From assembly GCF_004341085.1 (NCBI RefSeq), contig NZ_SLXW01000002.1:992001-1056000 (forward strand): a stretch of DNA of 64,000 nucleotides. The letters run 5' to 3'. The DNA is from Sphingomonas sp. PP-CE-1G-424. GTDB taxonomy: Bacteria > Pseudomonadota > Alphaproteobacteria > Sphingomonadales > Sphingomonadaceae. The position numbers and the translations under genes were made by a program. This document shows positions 7,092-16,706 of this stretch, piece after piece. Under the pieces are notes generated by a model. The model was not told the DNA's origin. It saw only the letters and a list, made by a program, of their open reading frames with translations, and did no database searches. The first letter of the stretch is position 1. Each line of letters opens with the position of its first letter.

Positions 7092-7414
7092 GCGTCATCC
7101 TTTCTTGCGACCATTTCGGTCGCGACGCTGGTGGTGGTTGGCGCGATCGTCACGCCACCAGAAAGCCAGGTCTGCACCGGCTTCGCCGGGAAAACCTGAA
7201 ACCGCTCGAGCGCGCTCAGATCGCGATCGTCGAGACACCGGACGTTGACGAGATAGCCCACCAGCTGTGTGGCTTCGCCGGTACCGCGCTTGGGCGCGAT
7301 CATGCCGACGACGTCGATTTCGAGCAGACCGGGTTCGCGATTGATCCCGAGCGCCGCCCACGCGGCCTCGCCCTCGAACCGCAGGTTGAGGTCTCGCATA
7401 TCCGTTCCTGTCAT
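7088..7414 (-). CDS. small tail-region protein, unknown
   Basis: A 108-residue soluble protein beginning right after the stop of the fibre gene. The opening GEAAWAALGINREPG...IDVVGMI and the closing GVTIAPTTTSVATEM look like conserved structural-protein segments seen in tail modules of alphaproteobacterial phages, but no function is known. An internal ATG at 7399 (residue 6) has the better ribosome site (AGGA 8 nt away) and may be the true start. Confidence 0.7.
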   Translation of the reverse strand: MTGTDMRDLNLRFEGEAAWAALGINREPGLLEIDVVGMIAPKRGTGEATQLVGYLVNVRCLDDRDLSALERFQVFPAKPVQTWLSGGVTIAPTTTSVATEMVARKDDA

Positions 7415-9106
7415 TTATCTGGCGGCCGTCATGCCTTCGACGGTCAGCGAGCAGTAGCTGATCGTCTCGAGCGCCAGATCGACCGAGAATTCCTTGAAGA
7501 ACCCGTAGACGATGAGGCTGTTGTACCCGTCCTCACCGATCCACACCGCCGGTACCGCCCGGATGCTCGCGACGCGCAGCTGGATGGCGTCGACCACTGC
7601 CGTGTCGACCTTGGTCTTGGCGGTCATTCGCTTGGCCCAGCCGCGCTCGACGACCGTGGTGACGCCGAAATCATCGGTCGACCGCTTGCTGAAATCGGTA
7701 ATCCCGATCGATGCGCCCGCCTCGGTCAGGCCGAGGTCGACCATGTTGCCGATCACGAGCGCGCCGGCCGTCACCAGCGTCGACAGCGTCGCTCCTGCGA
7801 TCGTGACGGTGATCGATGCGTTCGCGGGGTTGGGCAGGCCAAGGAAGATGAGCGATGCCGGATCGATCCCGTTGGTCGCCTGCGTCTGGTCATACACACT
7901 CGCACCGTTCGAAGTGATCTGCACGCGGACACTCGCCGCGGTCAGTTCGAGCACGGCGAGGGAGTCGACCGGAATATCTGGACGCAGGGTGAGGCTTATC
8001 TGGCCATTGGCTTTCGCCAGCGATCCGATCGCCCCGTCGAACAGCGCCCAGCGGTTCGTGGGCGCGATATCCAGCCACCATGTGCCATCGGTCAGCGAGT
8101 GCGCCAGATTGTCGGCTTGCAGGCTTTCGTAGATCCGCGTCCCATCGGGAACCTCGATGAGCCGAACCTGCGCGATGACGTTGCGGTTGAGCGATGCGGT
8201 CGGCACCACCGCTTTGCCACCCTCGACCTTGGTCGGCAGATCCTGCGTCGTGCCGTCGGCGAAGGTATAGCGCGCGGTGTACGCACCGTCGCCGACGCCC
8301 TTGGCGGCCCAATTGAGCGTGAGGACGTCGGCCGCGCGGGTCGTCGCGGCCCCCGTCGTCGGGATGTACGAACTGGCGGAGGATCCGCGCTCCATCTGCG
8401 CACCGAAGATGTCGGCCGTCTTGTTCGGAACGCCGTCGAGGCCGGGAACGCCCGACACCGCGAGAACCGAGCAGTTGCCGGAATTGTCGGCCGCCATGAT
8501 GCGGACGATCTGCTGCCGGGTCCAGGTAGCGGGCGTCGTCACGACGGTGCCGGCGTTGTTGGCGCCGTTGGTCAGTCCGCGAACAGCCAGGCCGAGATCG
8601 GCCGGGGCACCGATCGCCTTGCGGTAGACCGAGAAGACCCACATCTCACCGGCCAAGGTCGCAACGTTGTGCGGTTGCCAGCGGCCGAACCCGGTGGAGA
8701 CGGTCACCCTGGTCGACGTCGTACCGTCCGGCGCGAGACTCCCGGCGACCGAGGTGGCACCGTCGCTGTTCCATCCCGTGCTGACGTCACCCGACGACTT
8801 CAGATAGTTGGTGGCCTGCGGCTCGACCCAGAGGCCGACGCACACCCCGTTGACGCACTCGAACCGCGGCTGGTCGACCCCGACCGTCGTCAGCAGGCCA
8901 TTGAACGCGGTGTAGGTGCCCGACGAGGCACGGGTGAGCGTCGCGTCGACGAGCGTGCCGATCGTGAAGTCGAACGAGATCAACCCGCGGGCGCGGGCAC
9001 CTTTCGCGAAGCTCGTGCCGGGCTTCCACGGCGTGCTGTCCGTCTCGGCCAGGCTCGAGGCGAACAGCATCGCGTTCGTGATGGCGCGGGGTGCGATCAC
9101 CTTCAT
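7415..9106 (-). CDS. tail/fibre protein with inserted carbohydrate-binding-like domain
   Basis: A 563-residue protein following the tape measure with a 4-bp overlap. Residues 1-20 (KVIAPRAITNAML) and about 320-560 (APTNRWALFDG ... TTVVERGWAKRM ... VWIGEDGYNSLIVYGF) match a widespread siphophage tail protein. Between them, about residues 50-265, lies a beta-rich module (LTRASSGTYTAFNG ... GGAQMERG-like ending) like the concanavalin-type spike/fibre domains that bind sugars. The module therefore looks inserted in a conserved frame. Probable role: host recognition at the tail tip. Confidence 0.72.
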   Translation of the reverse strand: MKVIAPRAITNAMLFASSLAETDSTPWKPGTSFAKGARARGLISFDFTIGTLVDATLTRASSGTYTAFNGLLTTVGVDQPRFECVNGVCVGLWVEPQATNYLKSSGDVSTGWNSDGATSVAGSLAPDGTTSTRVTVSTGFGRWQPHNVATLAGEMWVFSVYRKAIGAPADLGLAVRGLTNGANNAGTVVTTPATWTRQQIVRIMAADNSGNCSVLAVSGVPGLDGVPNKTADIFGAQMERGSSASSYIPTTGAATTRAADVLTLNWAAKGVGDGAYTARYTFADGTTQDLPTKVEGGKAVVPTASLNRNVIAQVRLIEVPDGTRIYESLQADNLAHSLTDGTWWLDIAPTNRWALFDGAIGSLAKANGQISLTLRPDIPVDSLAVLELTAASVRVQITSNGASVYDQTQATNGIDPASLIFLGLPNPANASITVTIAGATLSTLVTAGALVIGNMVDLGLTEAGASIGITDFSKRSTDDFGVTTVVERGWAKRMTAKTKVDTAVVDAIQLRVASIRAVPAVWIGEDGYNSLIVYGFFKEFSVDLALETISYCSLTVEGMTAAR

Positions 9107-12100
9107 GCCGCCAGCACCGTAACCGCGTTGCCACCGTTTTCCTGCGTGACGTTGTCGAGGATGCGGTTGGTCCTTTTGCCCTCGCCCGCAATCGCCGCGT
9201 TGCCCGTATTATTCTCGCTACGCATCTGCCGTACCTCTTCCCGGAGCATCGCGAGCTCGTTGATCATTTCGGCGTTGTTGGCGGCCGACGTGCTGGCGGA
9301 CTGGTTCGTCGCAGCCACGGCGAGGAGCGCAGCCGTGCTGATCTTCTCGCTCGGCGCCTGTCCGAGCTTCTCGTTGGTCGCTTCGAGGCTCGCCGCGGTC
9401 ATGGCCTGCACGCGAGCCAGTTCCTGTCGGCTTGTCGCGGCGTCGGCCGCGGCGGTCAGCAGCGACTGCGACAGACCGGGCAGCAGCTTGGCGGCCTCGA
9501 TATCGCCGCCCCGCGCGGCATTGGTCGCCGCGTTGAACTGCCCCTGCAAGGTCGCGAAGCTGTTGGCGGTGCCGGTGTCGGCCAGGCCGCGGATCCGCTT
9601 GATCTCGTCGCTGATGCTCGTGCCGACGGCGCCCCATGCGTCCGCGAGGGCCTGCGCCGCCTGCGCCGCTGCCTCCGCGGCCGTTTGCGCATCCTGAAGC
9701 GCGTAGATCTGCTCCTGGAGCGCCCGGTTGCTGGCATCGAGGCCAGCCAGATCGAGCGCGCGGATCGCCGCGGTATCGCCCTGCAGCTGGAGCAACTGCC
9801 GGTTGAGCCCGTCGCGCTGCTGCGCAGTCGCATCCGCCAGCGCCTTCGCCGAGGCTGCCGCTTCGTCCTGCGCGGTTTTCTGTGCGGCGAGCGCGGCATT
9901 CTGGTCGGTGATCGCCCAGATATTCATCTGAAGCGCGCGGTTGCTCTCGTCCAGCTTGTCGAGATCGAGCGCGCGGATCGCCGCAGTATCGCCCTGCAAC
10001 TGGAGCAGCTGCCGGTTGAGCCCGTCGCGTTGTGCGGCAATCGCGGACTCGGCGTCCGCTGCCGCCTTAGCTGCGGCGGTCGCCGCGTCCTGGGCAACCT
10101 TCTGATCGGCAAGCGCCCAGATATTCAGCTGGAGCGCGCGATTGGTCTCGTCGAGCTTGGCGAGATCCAGCGCACGAAGCGCCGCGGTGTTGCCCTGCTG
10201 CTCGAGCAGCTGGCGCTCGAGGTCCTGCCGCTCGCTGAGGATGTCGGCCGCGCTCTTCGCGCCGGCCATCGACGTTTGCAGCTCGGCGAACGCCGGCGCG
10301 AGTTTGAGCAGCGTCGCATAGGTGGATTGCCCCGCCGACGTCGTCAGATCCTGCGCCTCGACCAGTGCGCGGAACGCCGACAGCGTCGCCGGCATCGCCA
10401 CGCCGAGGCTGGCGAACACGCCGGACATCTGCGCGGTCTTGGCGGCCGCCTGCTCTTCCTTGGAATAATAGGTCTGGAAATACGCGCTGGCCGCATCGGT
10501 CAGCGCCGAGACGCTTTCGAACTGATCGGCCAGCGCGAGCTTCACGCCGATCCCCATCGTCTGCGCGTTGGTGCCGAGCATGTCGAGCGATGCGCCAACC
10601 GCCTCAACGGTCGACGCGACGCGCACCAGCGTCTCGAACACGCCTTCGCCGACCTTCTGGAACTGCTCGAGGCCCGGGAATGCTGCCGCTGCCATGCCAT
10701 CGGCCGCGGCGCCGAACACGGCGGACAGCTTCTCCTGGATCTCCTGACCGGTGAGGCCCTTCAGATCGATCTTGCCGATGTTCACGACGAACCCGTTGAG
10801 GCGCGCCTGCACGTCGCCGGTGGCAACGCCGAGCGGACCGGCCGCTGCGGCAATCGCGTCGTTGAAGGACTTCAGGATCAGCGTGAGCTGGTTCGACAGA
10901 CCGGGATCAGCAGCGCTGTATTGCGTCGAGGTTTTCGTGCTGGTCGTGATGCCGAACAGCTTCTTCTTCTTCTCGATGTCCGAATAGTAGGACGCGTCGA
11001 AGCCGTTGCCGAGGATGTTGCCGACCGACTGCGGACCGCCGGACAGGCCGGTGCCGATGACGCTGGTCTTCGTCCCGAACAGCCCGCCGAGGATGCCACC
11101 GATCACCGGGATCTTGCTCAGCACCGAACCGATGGCGTTCGCCTTGAAGCCCTCGTTCACGCCAGTCGACGCATCGATGTTGCCAGCGCGTGCGACCAGG
11201 CTGGCGACGCCACCGATCTGGCTGTCGATCGACTTCAGCGAAGCCGCCATCTCGCGCGCGAAGGTGTTGGTCAGCGTGTCGACTTCCTTCAGCGCATCGA
11301 TCGCGTTCTTGATGCTGTCGCTCTTCGCCGACGGATCGCCGAGCACGGTACCGGTGCCGGTGTTCGTCACCGGTGCCGATTTCGCCCCGCCACCGCCGGC
11401 AAAGACTGCAATGCCAGCCGCGACCAGCGCCGCACCGGTTGCGGCCATGGCGGCGATGTTTGCCGGGAAGGGGAGCTTTGACTGAGCCGCGATGCCCGCG
11501 GTCCCGTCAGCCGTCGCCCGTGCGGCCGCGCTGGCGACATGCGTCGTCGTCTCCAGGGCGTTCTGCACCATCGCCTGGATGGACATGGCGAGTTGCGCGA
11601 ACCGGTAGACCTTCTCGGCAGCCGCCATGGCCTTGTAACCGCTGCTGCCTTCCTTGAAGAAACCCTTCGCGGCAGACGCCATGTCGCCGAACGCCGCGAT
11701 CTGCTGCGACGATGACCGAAGCGAGAACAGACGGTTCTCGCGGTCGATCCGCACCTGATCCTTGCCAGCCGCGCGTATCGCCGCCTCGTGCGACTCCTGA
11801 AGCTTGGCCTGGTCGGCGTAATAGCCGGTCATCACGGTGAGGGCATCGCCGATCGCGGAGCCGACGCTACCGAACGCGTCCGCCATGCCCTGTGCCGCAC
11901 GCTGTGCCGTCTGGTCGATCGTGTCGAACAGATCGGCCGTCGCGGTCAGTGAGGCGTTCCATGCGTCCTGCGCCTGCCGGTTGGTCTCGGCACCGACCGC
12001 AATGTCGACTTGCTTGCCGATATAGTTGTTCGCGTAAGCGGTACCGAGTTCGTAGCCCTTGGCCTGCAGAGTTTGCTCCGCTTGCAGCTTCGCCATGGCC

Positions 12101-14577
12101 TGCACTCTGGCCATGTCCGTGGCACCGACCAGCCGAAGCTCCTCGCGCTGCATGGCCAGCTGGCGGTCCGCCTGCTGATCGGCACCGGCATAGAACGCGC
12201 CGACCTCCGCCGCCTTGGCGGTACCGCGGGCGTCCTGCTGCGCCTTCAGCGCGGCGGTCGCCTTATCTACCTCGGCTTTCAGGCCACGCTGCTGCGCAAC
12301 CTCGATCGCCGCCAGAAGAGGCAGATCGGCGATACGCTCCTGAACCAGTTCAGCCGCGCGCTCGGCCGGCACGTTGCCCGCAGCGACCAGTGCGTTGACC
12401 TCGGTCTGAACACGTGCCTGATCGAGCATCGAGGCGGCAGCCTTCGCCGAATCCGAAACGCGCTGCGCGATCTCGAGCCGGATCTGACGGTTCACCGCCG
12501 CCTCGATATCAGCCTGTTGCTTGATGGCCTTGCTTTCGGCCTTCACGCGGGCCTCGGCGATCAGCGCAGCGGCGCCGGACACGCCGTAGGCGTCCGCCAG
12601 CTTATACAGGTTGCGGATCTGCGCTTCGGTCGCCTCGGCATCGCGCGCGAGCGCCTCGGCGTGTTTGTCGGTCTTCGGCTTCGGGATGTCGTTATAGCCG
12701 ATCGACTTGGCGATACGTTCGCGTGCGTTGTCGATCGCGGCGGACTTCACGCGCGTACCGAGTTTCGTCAGGTATTTATCCGCTGCATCGTAAGCGGCCC
12801 CATAGGTCTTATCGAGCAGCTTTGGGTCGCCTTGCCCGATCAGCATCTTGCCGATGCCGAGCACGCCGCCCTTCTCGATTTCGCCGAGATATGCCTTGGT
12901 GCCAGCTACCCCGGCATAGATGCCGGCGAGCGTTTGACGCATGTACGACGTAAGATCGTCCAGCACGCCCTTCACGCCTTTCGACATGCCCTTCATGTCA
13001 CCGACGAAATAGTTGGAGATGTCCTTGCCGACGACGCTGAACAGCGCCTTGGACGTGTCCGCCCAAGTGACGGTTTCGTCCTTCAGCTTGTAGAGCTCGG
13101 CCTTGGTGGCATTGGCGCCGCCCGTGATCTTGCCGAGATCGCGCGTCAGCTGGTCGCTCTTGACGCCCTCGTTCACCCACCGGTTGAATAGCGCGAAACC
13201 GGCACCGACCGCCGCCATGCCGATCAGCACGGGCGCGAAGCGTAGCGCGAGGCCGGCGACTTCCTTGCCAAACCCGCGCAGGCCACCCTGACCCATTTGC
13301 GCCACCTGAAAGATCTGCGCGCCCTGCTGGATGAATACCTGCATCGGCTTCTGACCGGTCAGAAGCCCTTGCGTGATATCGGGCAGCTGGACGGCGATCG
13401 TCTGCAACGCGGTCCCGTTCTTGCGCGCCGCGCCGGCCATAGCGCCGTGCGTTTGCGCCGAGAGATTGGCACGATCGACGAGCATGCTTTCGGCCCGCGC
13501 AAGCTCTTCTGCGGACGCACCGGCCGCGGTCATGACACGCCGCGCTTCCGCCAGTTCGGCGTTCAATCGTGCATGAGCGGTTGCTGCAGGATCGAGCATG
13601 GCGCGCAAGCGCGCCAACGCCGCGGCGTCGCTCGCCGCAGCGGCCTCTTCTTCACGCATCGCCTGCGCACCGCGCCGAACGGTCGCTTCGAATTGATCAT
13701 GCGCGAACGCTGCCGAACGAAGGCGCTGCGCCTCATCGTCGCGCGCGGCCATGGCTTGCGCTGCTTCGAATTCACGCTGCGCAGCGGCGCCCTTCCGAGC
13801 GGCTGCCTCGAACTTGCCGTACGCGAACGCGGCCTCGCGAAGGCGCTGAGCCTCGTCGTCGCGCGCGGCCTGGGCCTGCGCCGCCTCAAATTCACGCTGG
13901 GCAGCCGCACCCTTACGGGCGGCCGCTTCGAACATATCGAACGCCAACGCCGCCTCGCGTAGAGCTTGAGCTTCCTTCGCCACGGCAGCCGCTTCCGCGT
14001 CCTCGGCCGCGCCCTTGTCTTCGGCGTGGCTCTGACGAACGGCTTCGAGATTGCGGAGAGCAGCATGCAGATCCTCCACAGCGGCCGTGTTTCCTTGGGT
14101 CGCAGCAGTAGCGATCAGATCGGCGTCGGCTTTCGCGCGAAGCTCCGCCTTGGTGCGCCCGACGGCAGCCGCCTCTTTGGTGATGGCGAAGATCCGGCGC
14201 TCGATCGCCTTTTCGGTCGCGTTGATCGCGCTGGTCAGCGCTGCCGCCTTGCCAGTTTCCGCAGGGCCGACGATCGACATACCCGCCGTCTGGCTAGCGG
14301 CGCGCGCCAGTGCCTCAACGGACAGACCGGCACCATCGAGCGCGGACCGCACCGTGGTCATCTCGCGCGTCGCGGTGGTGGCGAACTGCTTTAGGCTGGC
14401 GGCCGGACCGTCCAGCTTCACCATGTACGACGTGCTACCTTCGACCTTGGTCGCACTGGCGAGGATCTTACCCTCGGCCGACGACATGACCGCGAGCAGC
14501 TGCGCCATCATCTCAAACGATTCGGACGGATTGATGGTGAAATCTACGCCGAAGCCAGCAGAGTCGTCGTCGTTCAT
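9103..14577 (-). CDS. tail tape measure protein
   Basis: At 1,824 residues it is the largest gene of the prophage; tail length scales with this protein. The diagnostic segment AVQLPDITQGLLTGQKPM followed by FIQQGAQIFQ lies near residues 395-424. Before it are three 40-residue repeats (203-242, 243-282, 283 on; core FEAAARKGAAAQREFEAAQ). Hydrophobic stretches near 447-463 and around 1030-1070 fit membrane passage during DNA injection. The C-terminal fifth has three 67-71-residue repeats built on NRQLLQLQGDTAAIRALDL. Preceded by the chaperone genes, as usual. Confidence 0.93.
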   Translation of the reverse strand: MNDDDSAGFGVDFTINPSESFEMMAQLLAVMSSAEGKILASATKVEGSTSYMVKLDGPAASLKQFATTATREMTTVRSALDGAGLSVEALARAASQTAGMSIVGPAETGKAAALTSAINATEKAIERRIFAITKEAAAVGRTKAELRAKADADLIATAATQGNTAAVEDLHAALRNLEAVRQSHAEDKGAAEDAEAAAVAKEAQALREAALAFDMFEAAARKGAAAQREFEAAQAQAARDDEAQRLREAAFAYGKFEAAARKGAAAQREFEAAQAMAARDDEAQRLRSAAFAHDQFEATVRRGAQAMREEEAAAASDAAALARLRAMLDPAATAHARLNAELAEARRVMTAAGASAEELARAESMLVDRANLSAQTHGAMAGAARKNGTALQTIAVQLPDITQGLLTGQKPMQVFIQQGAQIFQVAQMGQGGLRGFGKEVAGLALRFAPVLIGMAAVGAGFALFNRWVNEGVKSDQLTRDLGKITGGANATKAELYKLKDETVTWADTSKALFSVVGKDISNYFVGDMKGMSKGVKGVLDDLTSYMRQTLAGIYAGVAGTKAYLGEIEKGGVLGIGKMLIGQGDPKLLDKTYGAAYDAADKYLTKLGTRVKSAAIDNARERIAKSIGYNDIPKPKTDKHAEALARDAEATEAQIRNLYKLADAYGVSGAAALIAEARVKAESKAIKQQADIEAAVNRQIRLEIAQRVSDSAKAAASMLDQARVQTEVNALVAAGNVPAERAAELVQERIADLPLLAAIEVAQQRGLKAEVDKATAALKAQQDARGTAKAAEVGAFYAGADQQADRQLAMQREELRLVGATDMARVQAMAKLQAEQTLQAKGYELGTAYANNYIGKQVDIAVGAETNRQAQDAWNASLTATADLFDTIDQTAQRAAQGMADAFGSVGSAIGDALTVMTGYYADQAKLQESHEAAIRAAGKDQVRIDRENRLFSLRSSSQQIAAFGDMASAAKGFFKEGSSGYKAMAAAEKVYRFAQLAMSIQAMVQNALETTTHVASAAARATADGTAGIAAQSKLPFPANIAAMAATGAALVAAGIAVFAGGGGAKSAPVTNTGTGTVLGDPSAKSDSIKNAIDALKEVDTLTNTFAREMAASLKSIDSQIGGVASLVARAGNIDASTGVNEGFKANAIGSVLSKIPVIGGILGGLFGTKTSVIGTGLSGGPQSVGNILGNGFDASYYSDIEKKKKLFGITTSTKTSTQYSAADPGLSNQLTLILKSFNDAIAAAAGPLGVATGDVQARLNGFVVNIGKIDLKGLTGQEIQEKLSAVFGAAADGMAAAAFPGLEQFQKVGEGVFETLVRVASTVEAVGASLDMLGTNAQTMGIGVKLALADQFESVSALTDAASAYFQTYYSKEEQAAAKTAQMSGVFASLGVAMPATLSAFRALVEAQDLTTSAGQSTYATLLKLAPAFAELQTSMAGAKSAADILSERQDLERQLLEQQGNTAALRALDLAKLDETNRALQLNIWALADQKVAQDAATAAAKAAADAESAIAAQRDGLNRQLLQLQGDTAAIRALDLDKLDESNRALQMNIWAITDQNAALAAQKTAQDEAAASAKALADATAQQRDGLNRQLLQLQGDTAAIRALDLAGLDASNRALQEQIYALQDAQTAAEAAAQAAQALADAWGAVGTSISDEIKRIRGLADTGTANSFATLQGQFNAATNAARGGDIEAAKLLPGLSQSLLTAAADAATSRQELARVQAMTAASLEATNEKLGQAPSEKISTAALLAVAATNQSASTSAANNAEMINELAMLREEVRQMRSENNTGNAAIAGEGKRTNRILDNVTQENGGNAVTVLAA

Positions 14578-14595
14578 GGCAACCCTTTCCGGTTT

Positions 14596-15473
14596 TTAGC
14601 CCAGCAGACTGCGCAGCTGAGCTTCTTCGATTTCACGATCATGCGCGGTGACCGGCGCGCCCCAGGGCGGCGGACAGGTCTCGTCTTCGGCGCGTCGGCC
14701 TTCGGCGAGATAGGCCTTGGACAATTCCCGGATCAGCCGGGCCTCCCATGGCGCGAGGCGTACGCAGGTATTGCTCTGCCATGCCGCTAGTTCGCGCGAA
14801 CTGATCGGCACCGCTCCCATTCCCGCAGCCTCAGTCAGGCCGATCTCGATCAGCCAGTCGAAGATATGAGGTGCGGGTTTGGGGGGCATCTGAAGCGCGA
14901 TTTTACGGCGCTTCAGATCTTCCATCCGGCTGAGGCGGGGCTGATCGTCGTCGATCTTTGCCCGCTTCGAGCCGGGGGGTGGCTTTGGCGTGGCACTGAG
15001 CCACGCCAGTTGCCGGACGTAGAGGGTCAGGCCGCCTTCGATGCGGCGCTGAAGTTTCCCCAGTCACCGAAGAACTTCACGACCTGCTTGGTGATGAAGC
15101 CGAGCGACTGGTCGGCGTAGACAGCGCGGAAGAGCGCCTCGCCGGTCAGCGGCTCTGTCGCGCCGTCGGGCTGATATTCGAAGTTCTCGAAGCGCGCGGT
15201 GAGCGACGCCAGATCCTGCGACGTTTCGGTGATGCGCTCTTCGCGCGTTGCCGCGGTGACCTTGCCATCATTGTCCTGCATGCGCTTGTACGTGCGCGAC
15301 GTCTGGCGGGACTCGATCACACCGGCGATCTCGCTGCCGGGACCGTAAAGATGGATCAGGATCGGGAGCTTGCGCTCGGCATCGGCGTACAGCGGCTCGC
15401 CGGACGGGCTCTTGACGTGAAGGGGGGCGGTCGCTGCGACAGCCAGAGCGGCAATGTTGAAAACCTTGGTCAT
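14596..15473 (-). CDS. tail assembly chaperone GT-type fusion, made by -1 frameshift
   Basis: Predicted frameshift product of about 292 residues. Ribosomes read the upstream chaperone gene from ATG 15473 to the slippery heptamer at 15060-15054 (G GGA AAC), slip back one base and continue in the frame of the downstream ORF to the stop at 14596. That frame is open from the heptamer through ATG 14925 with no stop, giving RRIEGGLTLYVRQLAWLSA before the ORF's own methionine. The downstream part contains PHIFDWLIEIGLTEAAGM, typical of the second chaperone. The fusion is expected to be made in a small fraction and to bind the tape measure. The separate ORF 14596-14925 alone lacks a clear ribosome site. 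Confidence 0.75.
15027..15473 (-). CDS. tail assembly chaperone G-type
   Basis: The unshifted product, 148 residues, starting at ATG 15473 with GAAGGA 7 nt upstream; the longer reading frame upstream is not supported. It contains ILIHLYGPGSEIAGVIESR and EFFGDWGNF-like ending just where the slippery site lies, the usual place for such a site. Located between tail tube and tape measure genes, where every long-tailed phage has this chaperone pair. Confidence 0.8.
   Translation of the reverse strand: MTKVFNIAALAVAATAPLHVKSPSGEPLYADAERKLPILIHLYGPGSEIAGVIESRQTSRTYKRMQDNDGKVTAATREERITETSQDLASLTARFENFEYQPDGATEPLTGEALFRAVYADQSLGFITKQVVKFFGDWGNFSAASKAA
15054..15060 (-). promoter_or_regulatory. programmed -1 ribosomal frameshift site GGGAAAC
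   Basis: The minus strand reads T GGG GAA AC in the context TGG GGA AAC TTC, so the zero-frame codons GGA AAC preceded by G form the X XXY YYZ heptamer GGGAAAC, the same type as lambda's GGGAAAG. Slipping by -1 pairs both tRNAs with GGG and AAA and enters the open frame of the second chaperone. The upstream gene stops only ten codons later. Confidence 0.8.
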
Positions 15474-15581
15474 TTGATCATCCTTCGCGGGAAGATGGTG
15501 CGCCGACCCGCCCCGCAACCCGCGATAGCGGGGCAGGTCGACACATAGGGGAGAGCCGGCGTCGCGGGCGCCGGGAGGGGG

Positions 15582-16031
15582 TTAGGCAGCCGGAGCGCGG
15601 ACAACCTTGGTGCAGATCTCGACGGTCGGCGTCGCCATCATGACGGGATCGGCACCGTCGACGGTTTCCGGCCAGCCGAACACGCGGCCCTGGAAATACC
15701 GCCTGGCGCCCGACTGGTAGGTGACGCGGGTCGAGTAGAGCGCGTTGGTCTCGTCGTCGGCCGCGGTACGGAACAGCGTCTGCCCCGCGTCCGTGTCGTC
15801 GAGCGCGAATTGCGGCTGGAGCGAACCATAGTCCGCGCTGCCCTTCAGCTTCTGCTTGGGGCCTTTGAGCGGCTGGAACTCGGTCTTTGCGAACGTCGCG
15901 CCGATCGTGCCGATCTTTTCGCAGTTGCCGGCTTCGGTGTACGTCAAGGCGGCGTAGCCGGCGATATCCTGCGTGGCGGGGGCGGCGATGCTGATCGCGA
16001 TCGACGAGCCCGCTCCGGTCTGAAGACCCAT
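15582..16031 (-). CDS. tail tube (major tail) protein
   Basis: A 149-residue protein. ATG 16031 is preferred because AGGAG lies 7 nt upstream; the ATG two codons earlier is too close to it. The sequence is beta-rich with a typical tail-tube feel (MGLQTGAGSSIAIS, YTEAGNCEKIGTIGATFAKTEFQPL, VTYQSGARRYFQGRVFGWPE). It sits between the tail terminator side and the chaperone pair, the standard position for the tube subunit. Confidence 0.78.
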   Translation of the reverse strand: MGLQTGAGSSIAISIAAPATQDIAGYAALTYTEAGNCEKIGTIGATFAKTEFQPLKGPKQKLKGSADYGSLQPQFALDDTDAGQTLFRTAADDETNALYSTRVTYQSGARRYFQGRVFGWPETVDGADPVMMATPTVEICTKVVRAPAA

Positions 16032-16104
16032 AGTCATTCTCCTGGTCGGTTATGCCGGCGCGGGCCGGCGAGTGCTTCACCCGGCGGGCGCCGGGGGAAA
16101 GGGG

Positions 16105-16293
16105 TTAGGCGGCGGGCTGGTCGGCCTTCGGCTGTTCGGCACTGACCAGTCCGGCCGCGGCGTAATTGGCCAGCGTCGCGTCGTCGGCATCGACGGGCTT
16201 GCCGGCGAGGAACGACTTCTCCGCACCGGCATCATTGAAATCGCGCGTCGCGAACATCTTCTTGGTCGTGGCTTCGGTCTTGGCAGTCGACAT
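16105..16293 (-). CDS. small hypothetical protein before tail tube gene
   Basis: A 62-residue soluble protein rich in alanine and charged residues (KTEATTKKMFATRDFNDAGAEKSFLAGKP), with GAGGAG about 7 nt ahead of the ATG. Short proteins of this style are common between tail-completion and tube genes. Function unknown. Confidence 0.65.
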   Translation of the reverse strand: MSTAKTEATTKKMFATRDFNDAGAEKSFLAGKPVDADDATLANYAAAGLVSAEQPKADQPAA

Positions 16294-16304
16294 GGTCGGT
16301 CTCC

Positions 16305-16706
16305 TCAGGGTGGTGCGTCAAACGAGACGCGGAAATCTTGGGTCTGCTCGAAACTGTTGGCGGGGCCGCCCACATCGGGGCCGGTGCCCGCGGTCAGGAT
16401 CGAGACGTTGAAGGCGCCCGCGATATCGCCGGTCTGTCCGGCACAGCATGCGCGGACGAGGCGGATCACGGCCTTCTGATCGATGTAGCTGGCCGCGCGC
16501 ACTGCGACCGATACGCGTTCCGTCGAGCGCACGAGGTTGCCCCGCTTCAGCGGTTGGCGATCGACGACGCTGACGGTGCGGACGAGCAGCGCGGGCAGGG
16601 TGATGCCGTCAGGCAGTACCCCGGCCTTGATGTTGTCGGCCGGCACGAGCTTGAGCAGTTCGGCGTACTTCGACAGCACGTCGCCGACGATCTCCACACC
16701 GGTCAT
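16305..16706 (-). CDS. tail terminator/completion protein (DUF3168-like)
   Basis: A 133-residue protein that overlaps the HK97-gp10-like gene by 4 bp. VEIVGDVLSKYAELLKLVPADNI at the start, then DGITLPALLVRTVSVVDRQPL and VSVAVRAASYIDQKAVIRLVRA, follow the pattern of phage tail completion proteins that cap the tail tube and attach it to the head. The order of genes (connector, closure, gp10, terminator, tube) agrees. Confidence 0.72.
   Translation of the reverse strand: MTGVEIVGDVLSKYAELLKLVPADNIKAGVLPDGITLPALLVRTVSVVDRQPLKRGNLVRSTERVSVAVRAASYIDQKAVIRLVRACCAGQTGDIAGAFNVSILTAGTGPDVGGPANSFEQTQDFRVSFDAPP

Noticed and set aside
6851..11481. Two very long plus-strand open frames opposite the fibre and tape measure genes
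   Set aside because: They are rich in R, G and D, lack family motifs and mirror the third-position GC of the minus-strand tail genes, so they are antisense shadows.
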